The notes: generated from the letters alone by a model not told the origin. A stretch of 64,000 bases of DNA from Cytophagaceae bacterium (GCA_016722655.1 JADKIR010000004.1:1984001-2048000); one strand, 5' to 3'. Positions 51,879 through 60,902 are shown, numbered from the stretch's first letter. Made by a program: numbers and translations.

Positions 51879-52316
51879 ACGATTCCGGTTTTTTTCGAAA
51901 ACTAATGGGTTTTGGGGAATAAAAAAAGTCTTAAATGTTAGGTTTGATGAGTCAGTCGTATTTTCTTTATTAAAATATTGCGTTTAAAATCACAAAATTA
52001 TATATAAAAAAGAGAATCAATTCACAAAATTATATACTAATCAAATTTCAATTTTCATATTTTGACAAATAATACTTAATTTTTTGTCTATTTTCTTTAA
52101 AATATTTAACCTGAAAATAAGATTGAATTGATTGTCCTGGCGAAAATCCGCAACATTCAATTGTATTTTCCCGAAAAAACATAGACTTTTTCCTTGAAAA
52201 TGTTCTTCTTTAGGATTTTACCTAGAATATGTTTGGAGTGTATTTCTAAAATCTTTTCATTTGTAAAGTAAATTTTTAAATTATAGCGAAAATTCGCTAA
52301 AATAAAGTTTTCAAGA
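51879..52316 (+). promoter_or_regulatory. 438-bp control region upstream of the ilv operon
   Basis: Direct repeat TCACAAAATTATATA occurs at 51990-52004 and 52022-52036 (32 bp apart, about three helical turns). A perfect palindrome TAGCGAA-AA-TTCGCTA lies at 52284-52299, 17 bp before the ilvD ATG. A weaker related element GGCGAAAATCCGC is at 52139-52151. These look like regulator sites for branched-chain amino-acid control, but the regulator is unknown. No T-box, leader peptide rich in Ile/Leu/Val, or other RNA was recognised. Confidence 0.45.
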
Positions 52317-54002
52317 ATGTCGCAAAACCTCAATAAATTTTCTAAAACGCTAACTCAGGAAGTTTCAAATCCCGCTGCTCAGGCCATGCTCTATGCCATT
52401 GGTCTGAAAGAAGAAGATATGGCTAAGCCACAAATCGGAATCGCCAGTACGGGATATGAAGGTAATCCTTGTAATATCCACCTCAACGGACTTTCAGTAC
52501 ATGTGAAAAAAGGCATTCAGGCCAACGATATGGTTGGTTTGATTTTCAATACTATCGGAGTTTCTGACGGTATGACCAACGGCAACGACGGCATGAGTTT
52601 TTCGCTTCCCAGCCGTGATATCATCGCCGACTCTATAGAAAATGTGGTTTCGGCTCAATGGTATGATGGTGTAATCGCAGTAGTAGGATGTGATAAAAAT
52701 ATGCCTGGGGCTATTATGGCCATGGCCAGAGTCAACCGCCCATCTATAATGGTTTACGGAGGCACTGTGCGTTCAGGTAGTTGGAAAGGCCAGAAACTCG
52801 ATATTGTTTCAGCTTTCGAAGCCTATGGGAAGAAAATCAATAATGCAATTTCAGAAGAAGATTATAAAGGAGTTATTCAAAATTCTATTCCAGGGCAAGG
52901 GGCATGCGGAGGTATGTACACCGCCAATACTATGGCTTCTTCTATTGAGGCATTGGGATTAAGTTTGCCTAACTCGGCATCATATCCGGCTACTCATGAA
53001 GGAAAAACCGCTGAATGTGTAGCAATTGGTGCGGCGATGAAAAATTTGCTGGAAAAACAAATTCTTCCGAGAGATATCATCACCAAAAAATCGCTTGAAA
53101 ATGCTTTGACAATCGTTATGGCTCTGGGAGGCTCTACCAATGCTGTTTTGCATTACCTTGCAATAGCCCATTCGGCAGGTATAGAACTAAGCTATAAAGA
53201 TATTCAGGCAATATCCGATCGTACACCATTTATTGCTGATCTTAAGCCTTCCGGTAAATATTACATGGAAGATATGCTTGCAATTGGTGGCGTACCGGCA
53301 GTAATGAAATATCTGTTGAAAGAAGGAATGATTCACGGTGATTGTTTGACTATCACGGGAAAAACTGTTGCCGAAAACCTCAAAAGTATTCCAGACTTGA
53401 ATTTTGAAAATCAGAAAATTGTATTTCCACTTTCTACCCCAATCAAGAAAACCGGCCATATTCAGATTCTATACGGCAATCTTGCAGAAAATGGTGGCGT
53501 AGCAAAAATCACAGGAAAAGAAGGCTTGAAGTTTGAAGGCGTTGCAAAAGTTTGTGATAAAGAGGAAGAAATGCTCGATGCCATCGCCAAAGGTGAAATT
53601 CAACCCGGCCAGGTAATAGTTATTCGTTACGAAGGTCCGAAAGGTGGACCGGGAATGCCAGAGATGCTTAAACCTACCTCGGCAGTAATGGGAGCAGGTT
53701 TGGGTGATAAGGTGGCCTTAATTACCGATGGTCGTTTTTCGGGCGGTACACATGGATTCGTAGTGGGTCATATTTCACCCGAAGCTTATGATGGAGGAAC
53801 TATCGCTTTGGTTAAGGATGGAGACAAAATCACAATTGATGCCGAAACCAAAGAATTGATTCTTCATGTTTCTGATGAGGAACTGGCTGAAAGAAGAAAA
53901 TCGTGGAAGCCATTGACACCTCCATTTATTGAACAAGGAGTACTCAGAAAATATTTCAAAAACGTTGCCGGTGCTGAAGAAGGCTGCGTAACAGACAAAT
54001 AA
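52317..54002 (+). CDS. ilvD: Dihydroxy-acid dehydratase
   Basis: A 561-residue Fe-S dehydratase that makes 2-keto acids in Ile/Val/Leu synthesis. Cluster Cys are in VVGCDKNMPGAIMAMAR and IPGQGACGGMYTANTMASS. GDGRFSGGTHGFVVGHISPEA-like sequence (TDGRFSGGTHGFVVGHISPE) is the C-terminal active-site motif. The length is normal. It is the first gene of the operon ilvD-ilvB-ilvN-ilvC; ilvB follows after 36 bp. The palindrome at 52284 lies in its leader. Confidence 0.97.
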   Translation: MSQNLNKFSKTLTQEVSNPAAQAMLYAIGLKEEDMAKPQIGIASTGYEGNPCNIHLNGLSVHVKKGIQANDMVGLIFNTIGVSDGMTNGNDGMSFSLPSRDIIADSIENVVSAQWYDGVIAVVGCDKNMPGAIMAMARVNRPSIMVYGGTVRSGSWKGQKLDIVSAFEAYGKKINNAISEEDYKGVIQNSIPGQGACGGMYTANTMASSIEALGLSLPNSASYPATHEGKTAECVAIGAAMKNLLEKQILPRDIITKKSLENALTIVMALGGSTNAVLHYLAIAHSAGIELSYKDIQAISDRTPFIADLKPSGKYYMEDMLAIGGVPAVMKYLLKEGMIHGDCLTITGKTVAENLKSIPDLNFENQKIVFPLSTPIKKTGHIQILYGNLAENGGVAKITGKEGLKFEGVAKVCDKEEEMLDAIAKGEIQPGQVIVIRYEGPKGGPGMPEMLKPTSAVMGAGLGDKVALITDGRFSGGTHGFVVGHISPEAYDGGTIALVKDGDKITIDAETKELILHVSDEELAERRKSWKPLTPPFIEQGVLRKYFKNVAGAEEGCVTDK

Positions 54003-54038
54003 TCAATTATTTCAAAAACAAATAAAAACTTAAATACC

Positions 54039-55781
54039 ATGAGTAAAGAACTGGAAGTCATGGATCAGGAAAAAGAAGGCACTTCAATAAAAAAAGCATT
54101 GACAGGTGGTCAGGCTTTGATGGAATGCTTTTTGGCCGAAGGCGTGGAAACTATTTTTGGTTATCCGGGAGGTGCCATAATGCCTATTTATGATGGACTT
54201 TATGATTATACCGACCGCCTTAACCATGTTTTGGTAAGACACGAACAAGGTGCTGTTCATGCAGCTGAAGGCTTTGCAAGGGCTTCCGGTAGGGTAGGAG
54301 TATGTATGGCCACTTCGGGTCCGGGTGCAACTAATCTTGTAACTGGTCTTGCCGATGCCATCATTGATTGTACTCCTATCGTTGCCATTACTGGCCAGGT
54401 AGCCTCACATTTGTTGGGCACCGACGCCTTCCAGGAAACTGACGTTATAGGTATTACAACTCCCATTTGTAAATGGAACTATCAGGTAACCAATGCCGAT
54501 GAGATTCCAGAGATACTTTCCAAAGCCTTTTTTATTGCAAAAGCCGGAAAACCAGGACCGGTATTGGTGGATATCACAAAAGATGCCCAGCAAGGATTGA
54601 TGACAAAGCCTTTTGAATACAAAAAAACTACCTATTTGCCGGGTTATCATCCAAGAGTAACTCCGAAACATGATCAGATAGAAAGGGCGGTTGAGTTGAT
54701 CAATAATGCAAAAAGACCTTATGTGCTGTTTGGCCATGGTGTTTTGATTTCTCAGGCAATGCAGGAATTCAAAGAATTCATTGAAAAAACTGATATTCCA
54801 TGTGCTAGTACCTTATTGGGTATTTCTGCCATTCCGATTGACCACCCCAATTATATGGGTTGGCTGGGAATGCACGGAATGTATGCTCCAAATGTAATGA
54901 CGGATCAATGTGACGTCCTTATCGCAATCGGTATGCGTTTTGATGACAGGGTGACCGGCGATGCTTCGCTTTTTGCTAAACAAGCCAAAATTGTTCACAT
55001 CGAAATTGACCCAGCCGAAATCGACAAAATCAAAAAAGCAGAAGCTCCTGTAGTAGGTGACGTTAAAGAAGCTTTGAAATTGATGCTTCCTTTGGTGAAA
55101 AAAGGTGACTTCACTGCCTGGAAAAACGAATTCCGTAAACTTGAACCCAGAGAAAAAGAATTTGTAACTGACCGCGATTTGAAATTTGAAGGCAAAATAA
55201 AAATGGCCGAAGTAGTCAGGATGGTTTCTGATAAAACAAAAGGAGAGGCTTGTATCGTAGTAGATGTGGGTCAGCACCAGATGGTTTCGGCCAGATATTA
55301 TGAATTCAAAAAATGCCACTCTTATATTGCCTCTGGTGGCCTCGGAACAATGGGTTATGCTATTCCGGCCTCGCTTGGTGCCAAAATGGGTGCTCCTGAC
55401 CGTCAGGTAATTGCATTTATCGGTGACGGTTGCTTCCAAATGACCATTCAGGAATTGGGTACTATATCTCAAACCGGCCAGGAAGTTAAACTTATCATTC
55501 TGAATAATAATTATTTAGGAATGGTGAGACAATGGCAACAATTGTTTTTCGAAAAAAGATATTCATTTGTAGAACTTCATAATCCTGATTTCATTATGGT
55601 TGCCAAAGGTTTCGGGATTGAAGGGAAAAAGGTGTCAGAAAGGTCAAATTTAAATGATGCCATTGACGAGATGCTAAATCATAAAGGCTCTTATGTGTTG
55701 GAAGTGGTGGTCGAAAAAGAAGAGAACGTTTTCCCGATGGTTCCGGCAGGAAAAAGTGTATCAGAAATTAGACTTCATTAA
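54039..55781 (+). CDS. ilvB: Acetolactate synthase large subunit
   Basis: A 580-residue ThDP enzyme forming acetolactate or acetohydroxybutyrate. FGYPGGAIMPIYDGLYD holds the N-terminal loop, HEQGAVHAAEGFARASG contains the ThDP-activating Glu, and VDVGQHQMVSARYY plus FIGDGCFQMTIQELGTI with NNNYLGMVRQWQ form the GDG...NN ThDP/Mg site. The length is normal. It lies between ilvD and ilvN in one operon and needs IlvN for feedback inhibition. Confidence 0.97.
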   Translation: MSKELEVMDQEKEGTSIKKALTGGQALMECFLAEGVETIFGYPGGAIMPIYDGLYDYTDRLNHVLVRHEQGAVHAAEGFARASGRVGVCMATSGPGATNLVTGLADAIIDCTPIVAITGQVASHLLGTDAFQETDVIGITTPICKWNYQVTNADEIPEILSKAFFIAKAGKPGPVLVDITKDAQQGLMTKPFEYKKTTYLPGYHPRVTPKHDQIERAVELINNAKRPYVLFGHGVLISQAMQEFKEFIEKTDIPCASTLLGISAIPIDHPNYMGWLGMHGMYAPNVMTDQCDVLIAIGMRFDDRVTGDASLFAKQAKIVHIEIDPAEIDKIKKAEAPVVGDVKEALKLMLPLVKKGDFTAWKNEFRKLEPREKEFVTDRDLKFEGKIKMAEVVRMVSDKTKGEACIVVDVGQHQMVSARYYEFKKCHSYIASGGLGTMGYAIPASLGAKMGAPDRQVIAFIGDGCFQMTIQELGTISQTGQEVKLIILNNNYLGMVRQWQQLFFEKRYSFVELHNPDFIMVAKGFGIEGKKVSERSNLNDAIDEMLNHKGSYVLEVVVEKEENVFPMVPAGKSVSEIRLH

Positions 55782-55836
55782 TAATTTAACTTACAAAAAT
55801 GCTTTTTTTAGTATTTTCTAAAAATATAATATTGTT

Positions 55837-56373
55837 ATGACAACATACACATTATGCGTTTTTACCGAAAACAGCATAGGTCTTCTCAATAAAATCACCA
55901 TCATATTTACCCGTAGAAGGATTAATATTGAGTCTTTGACTGTATCTGAAACCGAAAGAAAGGGAGTTTCGAGGTTTACGATTGTTATTAAGCATCCCAA
56001 GAGAGAGGAAGTTGAGAAACTGGTTAGACAAATCAGAAAAATCGTAGAAGTGCTTTCTGTTTTTGGATACCTCAACCAGGATATTGTTTACAACGAAATC
56101 GCTCTGTTCAAAATAGCCACTCCTCTTGGTGGAAAACCTATAGACATTGATGCTATCAACTCCATCTATAAAGCATGGGTAGTGTATTGGGAGCTTGATT
56201 ATGTAGTAATTCAAAAAACCGGTACCGAGGAGGAAATTTTCGAGTTTTTCAAGTATCTCAAACCACACGGAATCATCGAGTTTGTGCGGTCAGGTAGGGT
56301 GGCAGTTGGTAAAACGCACCGCGGACTGGTAGAGTTCTTACCAGAAGATCAGGAATGGGAGTATTATTTGTAA
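55837..56373 (+). CDS. ilvN: Acetolactate synthase small (regulatory) subunit
   Basis: A 178-residue ACT-domain protein. YTLCVFTENSIGLLNKITII and RRINIESLTVSETERKGVSR are the ACT/IlvN signature, which binds valine, and the second half is the regulatory C-domain. It stimulates IlvB and gives feedback inhibition. It is 55 bp after ilvB in the operon. Confidence 0.95.
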   Translation: MTTYTLCVFTENSIGLLNKITIIFTRRRINIESLTVSETERKGVSRFTIVIKHPKREEVEKLVRQIRKIVEVLSVFGYLNQDIVYNEIALFKIATPLGGKPIDIDAINSIYKAWVVYWELDYVVIQKTGTEEEIFEFFKYLKPHGIIEFVRSGRVAVGKTHRGLVEFLPEDQEWEYYL

Positions 56374-56470
56374 AATGTTGAAAATGACAAAATAAATTCG
56401 GAAATTTGCGAGAATTTCAGAATGAACGTTAATTGATTCTAAGTTTGTTTTTAAATCTAATTTATAAAAA

Positions 56471-57514
56471 ATGGCAAAATTAAACTTTGGTGGGGTAGAA
56501 GAAGAAGTGGTAACCCGCGAAGAATTTCCTCTTGAAAAAGCAAGAGAAGTATTGGGTAAAGAAGTTATAGCTGTAATCGGTTATGGCGTACAAGGCCCCG
56601 GTCAGGCTATGAATATGCGTGACAATGGGCTACCCGTAATCGTTGGACAGCGTAAAGGTAAAACTTACGACAAAGCTGTTGCCGATGGATGGGTACCTGG
56701 AGAGACACTTTTCGAAATCGAAGAAGCTCTAGAAAAAGGAACCATCATATGCTATCTTCTTTCTGACGCCGCTCAGATCGAACTTTGGCCTACAGTTAAA
56801 AAATATCTTACTCCGGGTAAATCCCTGTATTTCTCACATGGATTCGGAATCACATATAAAGAAAAAACCGGTATCGTTCCTCCAGCTGATGTGGACGTGT
56901 TCCTTGCTGCTCCAAAAGGCTCAGGTACTTCACTTCGTCGTCTGTTTGTAGAAGGAAAAGGTCTTAACTCATCGTTTGCCGTTTATCAGGATGCAACCGG
57001 AAAAGCCCGCGAAAAATGTATCGCTATGGCTATTGGAGTAGGTTCAGGATATTTGTTCGAAACCGATTTCTACAAAGAAGTATCTTCTGACCTTACCGGC
57101 GAAAGAGGTACTTTGATGGGTGCTATTCAGGGTATTTTTGCTGCTCAGTACGAAGTATTGAGAGCCAACGGACACTCTCCATCTGAAGCCTTCAACGAAA
57201 CTGTGGAAGAATTGACACAATCATTGATGCCATTAGTAGCTGAAAATGGAATGGACTGGATGTATGCCAACTGCTCAACAACTGCTCAACGTGGAGCTCT
57301 GGACTGGTGGAAGCCTTTCCGTGATGCCACTAAGCCTGTTTTTGAGAAATTGTATAACTCTGTTGTTACTCAAAATGAAGCAGCAATTTCAATCGAGCGT
57401 AACTCTCAGCCTGACTATCGTGAGAAATTGGAGGTAGAATTAGCCGAACTTCGCGACTCAGAAATGTGGAGAGCCGGTAAAACAGTTAGAAGTCTTAGAC
57501 CCGAAAATAACTAA
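56471..57514 (+). CDS. ilvC: Ketol-acid reductoisomerase
   Basis: A 347-residue NADPH enzyme of Ile/Val/Leu synthesis. The dinucleotide site is VIAVIGYGVQGPGQAMNMRD, followed by IVGQRKGKTYDKA (phosphate-binding Arg/Lys). GSGTSLRRLFVEGKGLNSSF and FETDFYKEVSSDLTGERGTL hold the Mg-binding Asp/Glu. It is the last gene of the ilv operon and is followed by a strong terminator. Confidence 0.97.
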   Translation: MAKLNFGGVEEEVVTREEFPLEKAREVLGKEVIAVIGYGVQGPGQAMNMRDNGLPVIVGQRKGKTYDKAVADGWVPGETLFEIEEALEKGTIICYLLSDAAQIELWPTVKKYLTPGKSLYFSHGFGITYKEKTGIVPPADVDVFLAAPKGSGTSLRRLFVEGKGLNSSFAVYQDATGKAREKCIAMAIGVGSGYLFETDFYKEVSSDLTGERGTLMGAIQGIFAAQYEVLRANGHSPSEAFNETVEELTQSLMPLVAENGMDWMYANCSTTAQRGALDWWKPFRDATKPVFEKLYNSVVTQNEAAISIERNSQPDYREKLEVELAELRDSEMWRAGKTVRSLRPENN

Positions 57515-57532
57515 TTTTTAAATGGTTTTACC

Positions 57533-57567
57533 AAAAAAATCCTCGGGTTTCCCGGGGATTTTTTTTG
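57533..57567 (+). terminator. ilv operon terminator
   Basis: AAAAAATCCTCGGG (57534-57547) pairs with CCCGGGGATTTTTT (57551-57564) around a 3-nt loop, with one G-U pair and a long T-run. It ends the ilvDBNC operon. The next 210 bp to 57777 is AT-rich with no feature seen. Confidence 0.92.
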
Positions 57568-57776
57568 TACCTTTTTTCACTTACAATATTTTATTATAAA
57601 CCCATTTTCTATTTTTTTATTCTTTCCGCTCTTCTTTTTGAAATTTAATCGTCAATAAAATTTCTTTTAATAGATTTAATAAAAAAAACAATTTTATGAA
57701 AATTGGAAAAGAATTAGTTTATTTTTATCCAGCAATTTCTGATTAACAAAATTGGTCAAAATGAGATGTTATAAAA

Positions 57777-59174
57777 ATGAATAGGATACAGGAACTGTTT
57801 GAACTACAAAAAATCAGCCAATATGAAGTGGCCAATGCACCCTTAAAAGTCAGGAAAGCTAAACTTAAGGCTTTACTAAAAGCTTTGACCGTCACTTTCA
57901 GACAAGAGTTGAGGGAGGCCATGTATGCCGACTTTAAGAAACCGGCTGCTGATGTTGATCTTTCAGAGATTTTTCCGGTTACTAGTGAAATCAAACATAC
58001 CCTTTCACATATTAACCACTGGACTGCCAGGCAGCCCGTAAACACACCTATGGCATTTCTGGGTTCTACTTCTTATATCCGATATGAGCCCAAAGGTGTG
58101 TGTCTGATTATCGCACCCTGGAATTTTCCGGTAAATCTGCTATTAAGTCCGCTGGTGTCGGCTATAGCTGCGGGAAATACCGCCATTTTGAAACCCTCGG
58201 AATTAACCCCCCATACCTCCCTGGTGATTGAAAAGATTATCAAATCTATATTTGAGGAGAGCGAAGTGGCTGTGGTGCAGGGTGCGGTTGAAACATCTCA
58301 GATGCTGCTCCAGTTGCCATTTAACCATATTTTCTTTACCGGCTCACCTGCAGTTGGGAAAATCGTGATGGCTGCGGCTGCCAAAAATTTATCCTCGGTC
58401 ACCCTAGAGCTGGGTGGAAAATCACCCACCATTGTCGATGAAACCGCCAATGTAAGCATTGCAGCAAAGAGGATTGTTTGGGGTAAATTTCATAACAGCG
58501 GCCAGATCTGTATCGCACCTGACTATGTGCTCGTGCACGAGAGTAAAGTAGATGAGCTTATTGCCAAAATGAAAGTTACGCTTAAAAATTTCTATGGAGA
58601 AGACCCCTCAAAGTCAGATTCTTATGGGCATATCGTTAATCAAAAGCACACCGAGAGGGTTAGTGAATATATTAAGGATTCAGTGGAAAAAGGTGCAAAA
58701 ATCGTTCATGGCGGTAAAAGTAACCTGACTGGAAGTTTCATAGAACCCACTCTTGTAACCGACGTGCCGGAAGATGCTCCTTTGATGCAAAACGAAATTT
58801 TTGGGCCGGTTTTGCCGATTTTAACTTTCAAAACCCTTGATGAAGTAGTCAATAGGCTGAGTCAGGATGAAAAACCTCTGGCTTTGTACATTTACAGTAA
58901 TAGTGACCGAAATATAGAATTCCTTATGAAAAACACCAGAGCTGGCAATAGTTGCATCAATCAAAATGATTTACACTATTACAATGCCGACCTGCCTTTT
59001 GGGGGTTCTAATAATTCCGGAATAGGGAAAGCCCACGGATTCTTCGGTTTTCAGGAATTTTCCAATGCCCGCGGTGTGTATCGTCAGCACCTTCCTCCCG
59101 CTCTTGAAATGCTGATGCCACCCTACAATAATCTGAAAAATAGGTTGATAGAGTGGGTAGTTAAGTTGTTTTGA
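57777..59174 (+). CDS. Aldehyde dehydrogenase (class 3-like)
   Basis: A 465-residue NAD(P)-dependent enzyme oxidising aldehydes. APWNFPVNLLLSPLVSAIAAG is the cofactor loop, FFTGSPAVGKIVM the glycine motif, VTLELGGKSP carries Glu211, and HNSGQICIAPDYVLV carries the catalytic Cys245. It lacks the usual long N-terminal extension and ends in an amphipathic stretch NNLKNRLIEWVVKLF, as in fatty-aldehyde dehydrogenases, which may associate with membranes. It stands alone and is followed by a RelBE locus. Confidence 0.95.
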   Translation: MNRIQELFELQKISQYEVANAPLKVRKAKLKALLKALTVTFRQELREAMYADFKKPAADVDLSEIFPVTSEIKHTLSHINHWTARQPVNTPMAFLGSTSYIRYEPKGVCLIIAPWNFPVNLLLSPLVSAIAAGNTAILKPSELTPHTSLVIEKIIKSIFEESEVAVVQGAVETSQMLLQLPFNHIFFTGSPAVGKIVMAAAAKNLSSVTLELGGKSPTIVDETANVSIAAKRIVWGKFHNSGQICIAPDYVLVHESKVDELIAKMKVTLKNFYGEDPSKSDSYGHIVNQKHTERVSEYIKDSVEKGAKIVHGGKSNLTGSFIEPTLVTDVPEDAPLMQNEIFGPVLPILTFKTLDEVVNRLSQDEKPLALYIYSNSDRNIEFLMKNTRAGNSCINQNDLHYYNADLPFGGSNNSGIGKAHGFFGFQEFSNARGVYRQHLPPALEMLMPPYNNLKNRLIEWVVKLF

Positions 59175-59239
59175 AAAGTAGATTTGATTAATAATATTGC
59201 AGAAAATCTTTTTAAATTTGTGAAATTAAATTCAAGTAA

Positions 59240-59449
59240 ATGAAAGTATTAGTGGAGATTTCCGATAAAAATGCAGAATTTGGCCTTGAAGTGCTAAAAA
59301 GTCTTTCATTTGTGAAGAAAACACAACAAATCTCAAAAGAAAAAGCAAGGCTTTGGTCCGACTTGAAACAAGCCGCTCAAGAGATTAAACTTCATCAGGA
59401 AGGGAAAATAAATTTAAAATCTGCAAGAGAATTGTTAAATGAACTTTAA
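59240..59449 (+). CDS. RelB-like antitoxin (second RelBE locus)
   Basis: A 69-residue protein, MKVLVEISDKNAEFGLEVLK, then a charged C half with IKLHQEGKINLKSARELLNE. The same -7 box as at the first locus (TAAATTTG, here 59213-59220) precedes it. The frame is intact and overlaps the toxin gene by 11 bp. A homologue of the first antitoxin only in general plan. Confidence 0.78.
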   Translation: MKVLVEISDKNAEFGLEVLKSLSFVKKTQQISKEKARLWSDLKQAAQEIKLHQEGKINLKSARELLNEL

Positions 59450-59767
59450 AGTAATATCCACACAAAGATTTTCCACTGAAATTAAAAGGCTTCAAAAAAG
59501 GTATCCTTCAATTAAAGAAGAATTTACTCGATTAATTGAATTGCTCGAAAAAATCCTGCTTCAGGTATATCTATTGGTAAAAACTGTTACAAAATCAGGC
59601 TCTCAATTGCATCAAAAGGTAAAGGTAAAAGTGGTGGTGCCAGGATTATCACCTATGTTTATTTTGAAAAAGATATTGTTTATTTGATGTTTATTTATGA
59701 TAAATCAGAAAAGGAAAATATTAAACCTTCTGAAATAAAAGGAATGATTGAAAGTCTTGATTTGTAA
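59439..59767 (+). pseudogene. RelE-type toxin with a frameshift in an A6 run
   Basis: The frame starts MNFKVISTQRFSTEIKRLQK and matches RelE to codon 38. It then leaves the family at an A6 run (59548-59553). Adding one A, or a -1 slip at that point, restores GISIGKNCYKIRLSIASKG and then GGARIITYVYFEKD, ending at TAA 59765-59767 after exactly 110 codons. The downstream part is a clear paralogue of the toxin at 49936. The encoded product is therefore broken unless slippage or a sequencing error is involved. Confidence 0.87.
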
Positions 59768-59793
59768 TTATTTATAAATTTTTCTAATTTCTT

Positions 59794-59839
59794 TTTGTTT
59801 TGGAAAAAATAAAATTATATTTGCAGTCAAATAACTGCA
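59794..59839 (+). promoter_or_regulatory. ArsR-gene promoter with overlapping palindromic operator
   Basis: TTTG (59794-59797), an 18-bp spacer, then TATATTTG (59816-59823) fit the Bacteroidota promoter well. The palindrome TGCAGT-CAAATA-ACTGCA (59822-59839) overlaps the end of the -7 box and ends 4 bp before the GTG start at 59844. This is the position expected for autorepression by the ArsR-type product. Confidence 0.65.
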
Positions 59840-59843
59840 TATT

Positions 59844-60158
59844 GTGAAGTCAAGAAGAGATGTATTCCAGGCCATAGCCGATCCTACCCGAAGGGCGATT
59901 ATCGCTTTGCTGGCAGTGCAAGCATTAACACCGGGTGCTATTGCGGAAAACTTTGATGCCGCCCGACAAACCATTTCAAAGCATATTCAGATACTGACCG
60001 AATGTGAGTTGGTGCGACATGAAAATAAAGGGAGAGAGATTGTGTATCATATTAATCCTCAGAAAATGAAAGAGATAGCTGAATGGGCTGAGCAATACCG
60101 CCAGCTTTGGGACTCCCGTTTTAACGCCCTGGAAGACATCATGAAGAACTATTTATAA
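59844..60158 (+). CDS. ArsR-family winged-helix repressor
   Basis: A 104-residue protein starting with GTG. VFQAIADPTRRAIIALLAVQ begins the winged helix, and AENFDAARQTISKHIQILTE is the recognition helix. No metal-binding Cys pair typical of ArsR/SmtB is seen, so it is of the kind often paired with SRPBCC (AHSA1) proteins. It is first in a cluster with SRPBCC and DoxX-like genes. The operator overlapping its promoter implies self-control. Confidence 0.92.
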   Translation: MKSRRDVFQAIADPTRRAIIALLAVQALTPGAIAENFDAARQTISKHIQILTECELVRHENKGREIVYHINPQKMKEIAEWAEQYRQLWDSRFNALEDIMKNYL

Positions 60159-60209
60159 ACTTAAAAATTACGCTTTCTATCCCGCAGTTATATGAGGCGG
60201 AGCAAGGTT

Positions 60210-60671
60210 ATGGAACAAAAAACAAAAATACACGCTGAGCCAGGTAAACAAGAAATCATAGTAACCCGTGATTTTGATTTACCGGTTGCCCTTGTTTTCA
60301 AGGCATACACTGAGCCCGAAATTTTAGCCCAGTGGATGGGCACAAAGGTAGCCAAATTGGAATGTCAATCTTTTGGAAGCTATCGGTTTGAAACCACTGA
60401 CCCTATGGGAAATGTACATGTTTTCTCAGGGGCTTTTCATGAAATCATACCTGATAAAAAGATCGTCCGGACCTTCCAGATGGAAAACACCGGCTTTGAG
60501 GTTCAGATAGAGTATCTTGACTTTGAGCCAGTTACAGATGCAACAAGCAAGCTCACGATGCACATGGTTTTCAGGTCGGTGGAGTTTCGGGACAAGCTTA
60601 TGCAAATGCCATTTGCTTTCGGCCTCAACATGGCTCATAATCGACTCGAAGATTTTTTTGTTAAAAAATAG
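60210..60671 (+). CDS. SRPBCC/AHSA1 domain protein
   Basis: A protein of about 153 residues from ATG 60210 (MEQKTKIHAEPGKQEIIVTR). An upstream ATG (60192) adds six residues and may also be used. VTRDFDLPVALVFKAYTEPE and LAQWMGTKVAKLE open the AHSA1/START-like fold, and FSGAFHEIIPDKKIVRTFQM follows. It has a hydrophobic cavity for a small ligand of unknown kind. The family is often co-transcribed with ArsR-type repressors, as here (51 bp gap). Confidence 0.88.
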   Translation: MEQKTKIHAEPGKQEIIVTRDFDLPVALVFKAYTEPEILAQWMGTKVAKLECQSFGSYRFETTDPMGNVHVFSGAFHEIIPDKKIVRTFQMENTGFEVQIEYLDFEPVTDATSKLTMHMVFRSVEFRDKLMQMPFAFGLNMAHNRLEDFFVKK

Positions 60672-60800
60672 AAACTAATAAAAATATATTTCCTTGAATC
60701 TTTATTCAGGCTACTGAAAATTTCGGGACTAAAAATGCTTATTACAAACTGATATTTTTCCGAAATTTTATGTAGGCATTGAATAAAGTAGGTTTTTTTG

Positions 60801-60830
60801 ATTACTTTTTTGCCTAAACAAAAAAGTAAT
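60801..60830. repeat. Perfect 12-bp inverted repeat upstream of the DoxX-like gene
   Basis: ATTACTTTTTTG (60801-60812) and CAAAAAAGTAAT (60819-60830) pair perfectly around CCTAAA. No T-run follows, so it is not a normal terminator. The flank is GC-rich (GCCGCCCGCACAGGGCACG), unlike the surroundings. It could be a dispersed repeat or a regulatory hairpin. Confidence 0.5.
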
Positions 60831-60902
60831 TGCCGCCCGCACAGGGCACGAATCAAAATCAAATTAGAAAAGAAAAACTTTCATATTAAACCCTTTAAAA
60901 AC

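Noticed and set aside
51879..52316. T-box riboswitch or Ile/Leu/Val leader peptide before ilvD
   Set aside because: No T-box sequence, specifier loop, terminator/antiterminator pair or leader ORF rich in branched-chain codons was found.
54813..55472. Antisense 219-codon ORF within ilvB
   Set aside because: Composition is low-quality (many Phe/His/Ser) and ilvB is certain.
60801..60830. Rho-independent terminator after the SRPBCC gene
   Set aside because: The hairpin is followed by GC-rich sequence rather than a T-run, and its stem is A/T only.
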